NCBI GenBank assembly: GCA_964658655.1
Contig: CAZZZL010000017.1
Coordinates: 8,663 to 72,662, forward strand
DNA length: 64,000 bases
Reading direction: 5' to 3'
Origin: G963692885 sp964658655
GTDB taxonomy: Bacteria > Acidobacteriota > Terriglobia > Terriglobales > Acidobacteriaceae
Shown here: positions 26,436 to 34,923 of the stretch, piece after piece
Position numbering within the stretch: position 1 is the stretch's first letter
How the letters are laid out: each line of letters starts with the position of its first letter
Notes under the pieces: generated by a model
The model's input: the letters and a program-made list of their open reading frames with translations, nothing else
Told to the model about the DNA's origin: nothing
Databases searched by the model: none
Position numbers and translations under genes: made by a program

Positions 26436-27698
26436 TTACATCGAGGGTTCGACGCGGTGTTCTGCGTAGGAGGGGATGAGGATGTCACGGCCAACGTAGA
26501 CCCGTGCGCGAAAACCTTCCTTGAGCGTGATGATGGGAAGGCGGTTGAGAAAGTGGTTCAGGATCTGCTCCGCTTCTTCGCTGGTCTGGGACGAAATGCC
26601 GTTCCGTATCTGTGCTGACGGGTTGAGGATGTTGTCATTGCCGACCTGCGCAAGACCACCTAACCCGCCGATTGCTGCCGCGACGGCGAAGGTCTGGAAG
26701 TACCGGTTGTCTACTTTGGTCGCAAGACCGGTCGTGCCTAATGGGTCGAGGCCGGCGAACTTATCAAGGTCAATCGAGAATCCGTCTGGGCAGATAGCGC
26801 GATGGAAAGCGACCACCATCTTACGGGCCTGACTGGAGCTGACTGCCTGCACGCTGCCGAGCAAACGTGTGCCCTGCGGCAACAGCAATTGCTGATGATC
26901 GTGTGAGTAGTAATCCGTAGTGAGCATGATCAGGATCGGGCCGGCCAGTCCTCCATCGATATGGTTCGTGACCACGCCTTCGAAGACACTGCCCTCGAAG
27001 ACACGGAACAGTTTTCCGTCGAAACTGTCGAAGTCGTACTTATTGATCGCCGCATCTTTTGAATCGGGCTTGCGAGTGTCCGGTTCTGCGTCAGACTTCA
27101 CTCCTTCGCGATCTCCGCTCTCCACAGGTTCCTTGGCGATGTTTGCGCGTTCCATCACCGGCGTGGCTCCCGAAGAAGGATGTGAGAAATCAACCGCGAC
27201 GGTGTCGCTAGCAAGAGCGTCCTGACGTTGCTTCTCACGCGCCAGCTCCGCCTGTTTGGCCTCAGCCTGGCGCTCCGACATCTGCGACGTCGTCTGCGGG
27301 GCAGACGGATTGCCAGGACCATAGAGTGCTGCCCGTTGCGCGGGGGTCATCGGCGGAGCATTCTGAGACTCGGGGCCAGGCATATTCGGATCCTGTAGGG
27401 CCGTGAGCAAAGCTGCTGTAGCCGCTCGTTGCTGCTGCTCCTCCTGGTCTTTCTTCGCAACCTGCTCCTGCTGCGCTTCGAAGGAATTCACCTGTTGCGG
27501 ATTCGCCGTTGCCGGCCTCGCCGTCAGTTGGCTCTTAAGTGGGCCAGCCTTCTTCGTAGCCGTCACGACGCTTGAGCCGACGAAGACCAACAGGATGATG
27601 AAAAGCAGGATCAGCAGAGGCTGCTTCTTTCGCAGTGGCATCAATGACTCCGGCTGATCCGGAACCGTGGCATGGGCGGGTGTCGGCGTCTCGGACAT
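26436..27698 (-). CDS. virB10: VirB10/TrbI-type core complex protein
   Basis: A 420-residue energy-sensing scaffold spanning both membranes. One membrane helix at about 28-46 (LLILLFIILLVFVGSSVV) is followed by a Gln/Ala/Pro-rich periplasmic linker (50-215) and the conserved TrbI/VirB10 beta-barrel domain with FEGVVTNHIDGGLAGPILIMLTTDYYSHD, LLPQGTRLLGSV and FQTFAVAAAIGGLGGL (antenna helix region). The final RVYVGRDILIPSY matches the family end. virB9 ends 2 bp before its start. Confidence 0.92.
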   Translation of the reverse strand: MSETPTPAHATVPDQPESLMPLRKKQPLLILLFIILLVFVGSSVVTATKKAGPLKSQLTARPATANPQQVNSFEAQQEQVAKKDQEEQQQRAATAALLTALQDPNMPGPESQNAPPMTPAQRAALYGPGNPSAPQTTSQMSERQAEAKQAELAREKQRQDALASDTVAVDFSHPSSGATPVMERANIAKEPVESGDREGVKSDAEPDTRKPDSKDAAINKYDFDSFDGKLFRVFEGSVFEGVVTNHIDGGLAGPILIMLTTDYYSHDHQQLLLPQGTRLLGSVQAVSSSQARKMVVAFHRAICPDGFSIDLDKFAGLDPLGTTGLATKVDNRYFQTFAVAAAIGGLGGLAQVGNDNILNPSAQIRNGISSQTSEEAEQILNHFLNRLPIITLKEGFRARVYVGRDILIPSYAEHRVEPSM

Positions 27699-27700
27699 GG

Positions 27701-28540
27701 CTAGCTCCCCGCCTTGGTCTGCTTGAAGTCCACACGCTGCTTACCGATCGACAGATAACCTTGCGTGATTAGCTTCGGAATGGTGTACATACCATTCGCA
27801 AAGTCGTAGTTGATCAGCGAACCTTTGCCATCCTTCAATTCGTAGAGCGCAGGCGTTTCCTGGAACTTCCCGCGGAGATAGGTGAACTTATCATCGCGCC
27901 AGATCTGCTGGATCCCGAGCGCAGCTCCCTTCTTATGGTCCCAGATGTAATCAAAATGCAGCGAGGCAGGGTAGCTTGCTTTAAAGCTCTCAGCCGCTGC
28001 AGCAATCGCCTTATGGTCCACGTCCTCCGCCTTCTTCGCGTCGTCGGCTTCTTTTCTCAGCTGTTCCTCTTTCGCCGCGGCCTCGGCAGCAGGAATAAAC
28101 ACAGGCGCCTTCGCGATATTGTCCGCAGCCTTGATACTGCTCAACGAGAGGTAGACCTTCGAATCAAAGTGAGTATTGGCCTTGTCGCTTGAGATTTCGC
28201 GCAGCCCTACGGTGTACTCATTGCCGTGGTCGGAGATGATGTGTAGATCGGTCGACGTGTCGGCAACCTTGGGCTTGATCGAGATGTACCGGCTCGCAAC
28301 ATGACCCGCGTCGAAGACCCAGCTCACAGTGTCCCCGCCGAAGACCGTCGCTACCTTCTCCTCCGCCGGTAACTCGATCAGCGTCGACTGGAGGAGGCCG
28401 GCGCGGACGATCGGTGGCGCCTCGGCATCGGCGATGACAATCGTGCGTGGAGCACTCGATTGGAGATGTGAGGTCTGAGCGAGGCTGGCAATACTGATCG
28501 CCAGGGTTGCAGCTGCGAGTAGAAAGGGGCGGGGCATCAT
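27701..28540 (-). CDS. virB9: VirB9/TrbG-type outer-membrane core protein
   Basis: A 279-residue secreted protein with signal peptide (LLAAATLAISIASLAQ), an N-terminal domain with ADAEAPPIVRAGLLQSTLIELPAEEKV and GDTVSWVFDAG, a Lys/Glu/Ala-rich linker (about 160-185) and a C-terminal beta domain with LHFDYIWDHKKGAALGIQQIWRDDKFTYLRG and IPKLITQGYLSIGKQRVDF. With VirB10 it forms the outer-membrane ring. No small VirB7 lipoprotein gene is visible beside it. Confidence 0.88.
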   Translation of the reverse strand: MMPRPFLLAAATLAISIASLAQTSHLQSSAPRTIVIADAEAPPIVRAGLLQSTLIELPAEEKVATVFGGDTVSWVFDAGHVASRYISIKPKVADTSTDLHIISDHGNEYTVGLREISSDKANTHFDSKVYLSLSSIKAADNIAKAPVFIPAAEAAAKEEQLRKEADDAKKAEDVDHKAIAAAAESFKASYPASLHFDYIWDHKKGAALGIQQIWRDDKFTYLRGKFQETPALYELKDGKGSLINYDFANGMYTIPKLITQGYLSIGKQRVDFKQTKAGS

Positions 28541-28583
28541 GAATTCATCTCCTGAGGATTTGGATTAGGTCTTGCTTGTGCTG

Positions 28584-30938
28584 CTACGCCGTCTCGCCTT
28601 TGGCGAAGCGTTCGATACCTTCGTGGAGCCCATACTTCTCAACCAGCTTCGAGCGCCGGACCTTGTCCTTTGGCCGGGTAGAAAACTTCGCGTAGCTACG
28701 GTCGTCGAGATTGAGTATCACAACCTTCGTAATCCCATCGCGTCGCACATACAGTCCCTCACGTGGGCGAAGACTCTCAAACAGATCAAGCTGCTCTTCG
28801 CTCAGCTTGAACAACTCGCCGTATATCTTGCGGTTGAACGTTGCGTCTGGTAGGAACAGGAAAGAAGTGCAGGAGTTCACGATGGAGTCGGCGTTTTCGC
28901 CGAGATCATTTGCAGACTGGCCGATCATGGTCACCCCCCCAAGGTTCTTCCGCACCGTCTTGATCGAAGCAAGTGCGCCTTCGAGCAACTGCTTATTTTT
29001 CATGTTTGAGAAGATCTCTTCGATTAGCACGTGTTTGGGGACGCCGAGGTTCTTCGGGTCGTAGACGATCTCGTCGATGCGGTGCAAGAGCCAGACCATA
29101 AGAGGTTCGATCAGGTCGGCATATTGCTTGTTGTTCACTCCCTGGAAGTCGAAGCACTGCAGTCGCGACATCGTGAGGCTGTCGTGAGCGTTGTCGAAGA
29201 CCGCGTGGTAGACCCCCTGGTCTTTCCATTTCGCCATGTAGCGATCAAGCTGCTTCGGCAGCGTGAGGTTCGAAAGTCGTCGCATGGTCGGCGGCAGGTT
29301 GTAGATTCCCTTCACAGACCGGAACACATCGTCATCGTCCTCTGGCCCCAGAAAGGCGCCTGCATTCGTCAGCAAAAGCCTGATGAAGGAATGTAGGAAA
29401 GCGATGTTGGCGTCCGTTGGCTCAAGGGCGAAGGGATTGATCCGCGGGCCGTCCTTGCCAACTCGGTCAATGCGACCACCGTAGAGCTCGACCACACTTT
29501 CATAGCTCCCGCCGATATCGAAGATGAACGTGAATCCGCCATACTTCTGTTCGAGACTCAACATCTGGTTGGCATGAACTGACTTCCCGGTGCCTGTTGG
29601 CCCAATGATGAGTTGCACGCGCACACCATTCACGTACGCGTCTTGAAAATACGGTGTCCGTGTCCGTGTCTCGAAGATGTTCAGGTACTCAGCGTCTAGG
29701 TCTTCGGAATGGGTGTGTCCCAGATTTGGCGCGAAGATGCTCGATAGCCTGGCATGATGATCTTCGCGCAGCCACAGCGGATACACATTGAATTGCCGAT
29801 TACCCGGGAACATCGCGTAGAAAGCCGAAAGATTGCCATATGACTCTTCGAGAATCGGTGCTCGCGCATCCACAAAGAGCCGATGAACGGCTGGCGTCGC
29901 CGCGCGCAATTCTTCAGCGCTGCTGGCGGATAGCAGTAAGCGCAACGCAAAATCTCCTTGGCCCAACTTGTCGAGCGACGAGACCACCTCTGTAAGGCTC
30001 TCAACGTTGCCGGTGACGGCCTTCGCTGTGGCCGTCGATTCAAGGGGCGCCGTGTTTCGTCCGCTTATCAGGCGTTGGAAGGGGGAGAGCTTGAAGAATT
30101 CTAAAAACTTTTCCTGATTCGTCACCTCTTTGCGTGTCGCGCTGTCGGGCCGTCGTCTCCACACGCTGCAAAGCACGCTGTCGCAATCGACTTCCGTTAG
30201 GTTCGTGAAGAGGCATGGGCGTGACATCTCAGGCGTCTGGGTCAGTGGAAACATCTGGACGAACCGGCGTCCGATGCGCAGGTGGTCTCGGTGCCACTCG
30301 ACTGGCGACGTGACCAGCTGTCGGTCCAGCCCGACGTCTGAGCGGAGATGTACCTGCGAAGCCCATTCTTCGAGGTTGAAGAGGTAGCTGAAGAATTGGA
30401 ACACCTGCTCTTTGGCAAGTAATTTCAGGCCGATCGACTCACTCAGGTGCGCCTCAAGGATGGTCGCGGCCTTCTGCAGCTCGAACAATTGCCGACCGAG
30501 GACGTGCCTCCGGTCCTTTGGCTTGCTGCCAACAGTGCGACCCGCATCCGGCTCGATCGTGAGACACCAATGCAGGTCGATCCGTCTAAACAGAGCCTTG
30601 CGATCCAGGAACTCGAGACGATTGCTTACGAAAGACTCCGTGACCGGATTGGTGTAGGTATGCTGCCGGGGCAAATCAAAGCCGGCCATCACCCGTGTGT
30701 ACTGGTATAGACAGGCGTCTGCAGGCAAGCCGCGGAGAGCGGCTTCTACACCGCGCACCCGGACATCGAGATCCTCGTCTGTCCGGCTCTCGGGATCGAT
30801 GCCATCGAGCGAGAGTAGGCATCCGTAGCCACCGCCCTTGAGTGCAAAGATATTCGGCCCCACAAAATGCGAGATGGGCATGATGCTCGTTGCTGCTCCG
30901 GCTTTGGTAAACCACGGTGCACTATTTGCGCGGGTCAT
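28584..30938 (-). CDS. virB4: VirB4/TrbE-type secretion ATPase
   Basis: A 784-residue AAA-type ATPase. The N-terminal CagE/TrbE-like domain (1-400) is followed by Walker A GPTGTGKS near residue 452, FIFDIGGSYESVVELYGG, Walker B in VLIEEIFSNMKN near 640 and the TIRKNLGG-like arginine region GQSANDLGENADSIVNSC near 690. VirB4 drives pilus biogenesis and transfer at the inner membrane. It overlaps the virB3 gene by 17 bases. The protein is full length. Confidence 0.93.
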   Translation of the reverse strand: MTRANSAPWFTKAGAATSIMPISHFVGPNIFALKGGGYGCLLSLDGIDPESRTDEDLDVRVRGVEAALRGLPADACLYQYTRVMAGFDLPRQHTYTNPVTESFVSNRLEFLDRKALFRRIDLHWCLTIEPDAGRTVGSKPKDRRHVLGRQLFELQKAATILEAHLSESIGLKLLAKEQVFQFFSYLFNLEEWASQVHLRSDVGLDRQLVTSPVEWHRDHLRIGRRFVQMFPLTQTPEMSRPCLFTNLTEVDCDSVLCSVWRRRPDSATRKEVTNQEKFLEFFKLSPFQRLISGRNTAPLESTATAKAVTGNVESLTEVVSSLDKLGQGDFALRLLLSASSAEELRAATPAVHRLFVDARAPILEESYGNLSAFYAMFPGNRQFNVYPLWLREDHHARLSSIFAPNLGHTHSEDLDAEYLNIFETRTRTPYFQDAYVNGVRVQLIIGPTGTGKSVHANQMLSLEQKYGGFTFIFDIGGSYESVVELYGGRIDRVGKDGPRINPFALEPTDANIAFLHSFIRLLLTNAGAFLGPEDDDDVFRSVKGIYNLPPTMRRLSNLTLPKQLDRYMAKWKDQGVYHAVFDNAHDSLTMSRLQCFDFQGVNNKQYADLIEPLMVWLLHRIDEIVYDPKNLGVPKHVLIEEIFSNMKNKQLLEGALASIKTVRKNLGGVTMIGQSANDLGENADSIVNSCTSFLFLPDATFNRKIYGELFKLSEEQLDLFESLRPREGLYVRRDGITKVVILNLDDRSYAKFSTRPKDKVRRSKLVEKYGLHEGIERFAKGETA

Positions 30939-31188
30939 AGTAGCTCTTCTGTCTCAGGCTCAAAGCCCAGAGTTTGAACATCTTTGGGTGTTTGCGGACG
31001 ACTAGCGACGCGCCGAGCAACAGCGCAGGGAATGCAAAGATCGCTAGCCACTTGAACCCGGCGAGAAAGACCGTCACTGTAACGAACACGATGGACATCC
31101 ACGCTGACAGTTCAAGACCAAGTTTGGTCCTGGGCCTGTTCAGTGCTCCATTGATCGGTAACGGGTTTCCTCGCCGGATCGTCTGCAT
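30922..31188 (-). CDS. virB3: VirB3/TrbD-type inner-membrane protein
   Basis: About 88 residues starting MQTIRRGNPLPINGALNRPR, with one or two membrane helices (AWMSIVFVTVTVFLAG, WLAIFAFPALLLGASLVV) and the end WALSLRQKSYYDPR, as in TrbD/VirB3. The start at 31188 is chosen because the family begins here; it lies 6 bp after the virB2 stop. It overlaps virB4, a pair that in some systems is fused. Confidence 0.85.
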   Translation of the reverse strand: MQTIRRGNPLPINGALNRPRTKLGLELSAWMSIVFVTVTVFLAGFKWLAIFAFPALLLGASLVVRKHPKMFKLWALSLRQKSYYDPRK

Positions 31189-31193
31189 TTCGA

Positions 31194-31571
31194 TCACATG
31201 CCCTGTCCGGTGAGTGATCCGATCCAGCCGGCGCCCCATCCTAAAACCCCGGCGCCAAACAGTGCGCCGAACAGACCTGGAATGGCATCTTGAAAGCGCC
31301 CACTCATCATGCGGATACCGGCGAAGATCAGGCCGCCGAAGCAGATGACGGCACCCGCGTAAACCGCGAATGTTTTAAATGTCCCGAGAAGGGTCTGCGC
31401 ACCTGAGAAGTCCATCGTGCCTTGGGCATGAGCGACAGTCGCAAATGTGAGAGCAAAGAGGGTCGGAGCAAACACGCGCATTGCGCGACCCAACGACTGC
31501 GTTGAGTGTGGTCTGGTGTTGCGGTTGGCGAGGCGGTTCTGGCGATAAATGGCGCGGATTTTGGTGAGCAT
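31194..31571 (-). CDS. virB2: VirB2/TrbC-type conjugative pilin
   Basis: A 125-residue prepilin: a long basic N terminus, a signal segment (VFAPTLFALTFATVAHAQG, cleavage near residue 50), then the mature pilin with two hydrophobic helices (LLGTFKTFAVYAGAVICFGGLIFAGIRM and AIPGLFGALFGAGVLGWGAGWIG) around a short loop, as in TrbC/VirB2. The ATG at 31571 is preceded by GGAGG at six bases. It is the first gene of the secretion operon, so the operon promoter should lie between 31572 and about 31680. Confidence 0.88.
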   Translation of the reverse strand: MLTKIRAIYRQNRLANRNTRPHSTQSLGRAMRVFAPTLFALTFATVAHAQGTMDFSGAQTLLGTFKTFAVYAGAVICFGGLIFAGIRMMSGRFQDAIPGLFGALFGAGVLGWGAGWIGSLTGQGM

Positions 31572-31652
31572 TGGCAACCTCCGGCAACGGTCTATTCAGT
31601 TGCGATAGCGAGACCTTAGCGGCAAGCGAAGCCGAGCGTCCAATGAGTTTGC

Positions 31653-32420
31653 ATGCATAGCTTATGCGTTTTGCGCATAAGGGACGTGAAGACTCGACCG
31701 CATGCAGAAGCAGCGATTGAAGGGCGGGCTCTTGAGAGACCTCCGCTGCCAATCCGCTCGATTAGCCGGCAGGTGCGACAGATCGCAGGGGCTACAGGTG
31801 AGCGACTTCCCCGCTACAGTACCGTCTATGATCTGGTTTGTGAGGGGCCCGGCAGCCTTTTGACTCTGGCCCACAGGGGGGAGCGAAGCGTATGGCGAAA
31901 GCTTCGATCTTGTTCACTGACGCGAGACACCACGAGCAAATGCCATCTGGCAGGCAGACCATGCCCAGCTTGCAATTCTTCTGCTTCGTGAGGATGGGCA
32001 AACCGCTCGACCATGGCTGACGATTGTGATCGACGATTACAGTCGCGCCATTGCCGGCTATTATCTTGGCTTCGATCCGCCCTCTTCGATGCGAACAGCG
32101 CTCGCGCTCCGGCAAGGAATCTGGCGCAAAGGGCATCCTCATTGGCACATCTGTGGCATCCCGGAGGTGATCTACACAGATAACGGGTCAGATTTCACAT
32201 CATAGCATCTCGAACAGGTTGCCGTTGATTTGAAGATTCGCCTCGTGTTCTCAACGCTAGGCAAGCCACAGGGGCGTGGTCGTATCGAACGCTTTTTTCG
32301 AACAGTGAATGCCATGTTTCTTTGCGAGCTGGACGGCTACATCAGGCGGAGACGACATAAACCAAGCCGTCACTGCAACGCTTTGAAGAACTCTTCGTTA
32401 GCACTAACATGAACACGACA
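31653..32420 (+). pseudogene. Mu/TniA-type DDE transposase remnant
   Basis: Pieces of one transposase are spread over several frames: ISRQVRQIAGATGERLPRYS with VYDLVCEGPGSLLTLAHRGE, then in another frame ANAIWQADHAQLAILLLRED, WLTIVIDDYSRAIAGYYLGF, IPEVIYTDNGSDFTS, a TAG stop near 32204, and GKPQGRGRIERFFRTVNAMF. The catalytic Asp (QADH), Asp (TDNGSDF) and Glu (RIERFF) positions are recognisable. At least one frameshift near 31890-31930, the in-frame stop and missing N and C termini make it a dead relic, from a transposon that once entered upstream of the secretion operon. Confidence 0.8.
31661..31681. repeat. Short inverted repeat at the left edge of the transposase remnant
   Basis: CTTATGCG and CGCATAAG form a perfect 8-bp inverted repeat around TTTTG. 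It lies between the virB2 gene (minus) and the transposase remnant (plus), at the point where transposase likeness begins, so it may be a scar of the transposon or an operator in the T4SS operon promoter region. Confidence 0.4.
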
Positions 32421-32765
32421 GATGAGAGAGGGCCTTGTAAAGCTGAATCCAGCACTGCACCCGCTCCTATGATGGCGTAACTTTCTTTCGCCGTGCCCGG
32501 AGCGAGATGGCTCCAACCCTGACCCAGCAACCCCCCATTAGCGGAGGGTGCGTCAGCGAGTTCGCAGCCAAACCTCTCGGCGGCAGCCGCACGGTGAGTT
32601 CAATGGGCTGCATTAGAGAGAGTTTGAAAAGTTCAAGTTTCAATGAGTCTGTCAGCTGGTCTGATCGCGGTTGGAATAGGGACACCCGCAGCGCGCTTGT
32701 CCGTGTAAGCGCAATGATGGAATAGAGGTTACGAGTGCGAAATCTTGACGTTGTTGGCAAGAACC
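32421..32765. other. Gap with degenerate sequence
   Basis: Between the transposase relic and the small minus-strand gene I see no intact gene. The first 50 bases may be more of the decayed transposase tail. The remainder holds no recognisable motif, RNA gene or clear terminator. Confidence 0.4.
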
Positions 32766-32978
32766 CTAGTCGTGACGAATAAAAATGGGCAAATCAGGAC
32801 GGTCGTCATTGCAATAACGCGCATCGACCGCTTGTCTGACTCCAATGGACACCGACAATTGGGTGCCATCATTGAATCGGACCAGTATCTCTCGTCCAAC
32901 CGAAGGGTCATCGTATATCGAGAACTCTGCTACAGCCTTACCGACCACTTCAGGGAACTCCATTTTTAAAATGTGCAT
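32766..32978 (-). CDS. Small conserved-looking hypothetical protein
   Basis: A 70-residue acidic protein, MHILKMEFPEVVGKAVAEFS at its start, with a beta-rich central part (REILVRFNDGTQLSVSIGVR) that reads like a genuine folded domain with alternating hydrophobic strands. A purine-rich GGAAAGAGA lies immediately before the ATG; the second ATG at 32963 is also possible. It stands alone and diverges from the XRE gene beginning at 33059. I do not know the family; small proteins with this INDG/FNDGT pattern are common in mobile and phage DNA. Confidence 0.5.
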   Translation of the reverse strand: MHILKMEFPEVVGKAVAEFSIYDDPSVGREILVRFNDGTQLSVSIGVRQAVDARYCNDDRPDLPIFIRHD

Positions 32979-33058
32979 TCTCTTTCCGCTCCATCCCTCC
33001 GAGACTTTAGCCCGTCCCTTATTAGGGGTTTACTGGACAGTTCACCACACTTTAGGTT

Positions 33059-33328
33059 GTGGCCCCAAAGGCAAAACCGGAGGCGAGACGATCCCGTAAA
33101 GGGCGTGGCCCAAAGCTGCAAACCTACTATGAGGGTGTATTGTCACGGTTGATAGCCGCTCGTGTCGAGAACGGTCTGACACAACGGGAAGCTTCGACGC
33201 GGCTAGGGATGGCACACTCATTTATGAACAAGTGTGAATCGGGTGAGCGAGCGATCGATATCGCGGAACTGTGGGCTCTTTCAAAGCTGTACAGCAAGCC
33301 TATCGGCTATTTCGCTCCTGACGAATGA
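33059..33328 (+). CDS. XRE-family helix-turn-helix regulator
   Basis: An 89-residue protein with a single Cro/C1-type helix-turn-helix at about 27-82: LIAARVENGLTQREASTRLG then HSFMNKCESGERAIDIAELW and the end LSKLYSKPIGYFAP. A Lys/Arg-rich N terminus precedes it. The GTG at 33059 is used; no strong ribosome binding site is seen. Such regulators often control excision and transfer of integrative elements. Its last 29 bases overlap the end of the convergent LysR gene. Confidence 0.78.
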   Translation: MAPKAKPEARRSRKGRGPKLQTYYEGVLSRLIAARVENGLTQREASTRLGMAHSFMNKCESGERAIDIAELWALSKLYSKPIGYFAPDE

Positions 33329-34322
33329 TCATTTTGCTTCGTTCGGAGGCCGCACGACGCGGCGTACAGCCTTTTATTAGCCCATTGCCATTGATTGGCA
33401 ATTCCATTTGGGATGGTTGAAGGATGGCCTGCGTTCGGAGGACGAAGGCGCGGACAAACTCGCTCACCAACTTGGACTTATCGTCCGCCCGCGCTACCAG
33501 TTGCTCGTTGAAGCATAAGGAGTCTTCGACGATTGGCTTAGCAATCAGGTCCCCGCTGACCATTCTTAACGCAAGCGCTTTAGAGACGAAGGCGACGCCG
33601 CCAGTTGCGAAAGCTAATTGAATCGCCTCATCCGGATAGAGCACGTGGTCGATCCCTCGAACTTGGAAACCTGCTTCGACGGCGAGATGCAGCAACCTCC
33701 CGTACAGTGAAGGGTGCACGCGGCGATCAAAAAGGATCCAACGGTCCTTGTGAAAGTCAGCGATCGTGAAGAAGTCTTTCTGCGCTGATGGATGATGCTG
33801 AGTCACAACAGCATAGAGCGGTGTCTCGGACAGCTTGACCATCGTCAACTTGGCATTGGCATCCGGTTGAGTCGCCAACGCCAGGTCCAGATGGGAACTA
33901 AGCAAAGCAGACGATAACTCTGGCGATGAAAGGCTATGAACGTTGATTTCCAATGTCGGGAAAAGTGGGAGTTTGATGGAGTAGAGGATGTCGACGAGAA
34001 CAGGGTTAAGGTCGGGGCTTTTTCCAATGGTTAGCGTCGCACCGGCCCCAGCCATAGCGGCTTTCGCTGAGTGAAAAGCCCGTTCCCCATGAGCAACAGA
34101 AAGCTTCGCCTGTTCGTAGAAGGCGCGACCTGCGTCAGTCAGTTGCACCGCAGTCCGATTTCGCTGAAAGAGAATGACCCTTAATTCGCGCTCGAGAACT
34201 TGAATGCAACGGCTGAGACCCGACTGACTCATCCCGATACGGTCGGACGCCCGTGTGTAGTTCAGTTCTTCCGCTAGTGCAATAACAGCCTCAAACTGAC
34301 GCGTCGTGAACTTTGAATACAT
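33300..34322 (-). CDS. LysR-family transcriptional regulator
   Basis: A 340-residue regulator. The N-terminal winged helix (FTTRQFEAVIALAEELNYTRASDRIGMSQSGLSRCIQVLERELRVILFQR) is classical LysR, followed by a periplasmic-binding-protein-like effector domain (about 90-300) with LTIGKSPDLNP and GGVAFVSKALALRMVSGDL. The C terminus is about 30 residues longer than usual and basic. It lies between integrase-side genes and transfer genes. Its target genes are not evident; no divergent enzyme gene adjoins it within 280 bp, only the excisionase-like gene further upstream. Confidence 0.88.
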   Translation of the reverse strand: MYSKFTTRQFEAVIALAEELNYTRASDRIGMSQSGLSRCIQVLERELRVILFQRNRTAVQLTDAGRAFYEQAKLSVAHGERAFHSAKAAMAGAGATLTIGKSPDLNPVLVDILYSIKLPLFPTLEINVHSLSSPELSSALLSSHLDLALATQPDANAKLTMVKLSETPLYAVVTQHHPSAQKDFFTIADFHKDRWILFDRRVHPSLYGRLLHLAVEAGFQVRGIDHVLYPDEAIQLAFATGGVAFVSKALALRMVSGDLIAKPIVEDSLCFNEQLVARADDKSKLVSEFVRAFVLRTQAILQPSQMELPINGNGLIKGCTPRRAASERSKMIIRQERNSR

Positions 34323-34509
34323 GGCCCGTACCTCAAATCGACGATCTAGGTGTCGAGGGGGATAGAGCTTGCAGCGAGGGACGAGAGATGATCTCGGTGC
34401 CCACCACTGTTACCAAACTAGTTAGAGGCGCTGAGTAGTGTCAACGGTGGTTTGCATTACTTTCCTGAAGACTAAAGTGCAAGCGAGCGGCGAGTGGTAA
34501 CCATACTGA

Positions 34510-34538
34510 CCGTCTTATGACGCGGAGTCATAAGACGG
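34510..34538. repeat. Perfect 12-bp inverted repeat
   Basis: CCGTCTTATGAC (34510-34521) and GTCATAAGACGG (34527-34538) pair perfectly around GCGGA, about 70 bp upstream of the excisionase-like start. There is no following T-run. It may be an operator, an excisionase/integrase arm site, or an RNA hairpin in the leader of the xis-int pair. The remaining gap 34323-34509 shows nothing else. Confidence 0.6.
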
Positions 34539-34605
34539 ATTGTGAAACGCATTGGACTTCTTCACATCTTCGCTTCAGTTTGGAAGCACGTGTCGGAGGT
34601 CAAAA

Positions 34606-34839
34606 GTGCCTGAAACCAACAAGCCGCCAGCTTCAGAACGTCAACTACCCGTCCTGGGACGACAAGGAGTCGAACCGTTGCTAGACAGTCAGCGGGCTGC
34701 AGCTCTGTTGGGTGTCCATCCACGCACACTTCAGCGCATGGTGCAACGTGGGGAGATCGCGGGGCTTCATGTCGGAAAGCTATGGAGATTTCGAGCTTCG
34801 ACGATTGATGAATGGATCGAGCGGAAGATGGCAAGTTGA
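34606..34839 (+). CDS. Excisionase-like helix-turn-helix protein
   Basis: A 77-residue protein with a MerR/BldC-type winged helix at about 27-75: LLDSQRAAALLGVHPRTLQRMVQRGEIAGLHVGKLWRFRASTIDEWI, the pattern of excisionase-family domains. The GTG at 34606 is preceded by GGAGG at six bases, which outweighs an upstream ATG at 34552. It lies 84 bp before the integrase gene in the same direction, the usual place of a recombination directionality factor, which would turn the integrase toward excision. Confidence 0.8.
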   Translation: MPETNKPPASERQLPVLGRQGVEPLLDSQRAAALLGVHPRTLQRMVQRGEIAGLHVGKLWRFRASTIDEWIERKMAS

Positions 34840-34923
34840 TCGATCTGAGCTTTTTCACAAACCTTTGGTTTTGAGTGGAAGTGCGGCGCGCCCTCGGCTA
34901 CCTTAGAGGCAGCCATTCGTGCC

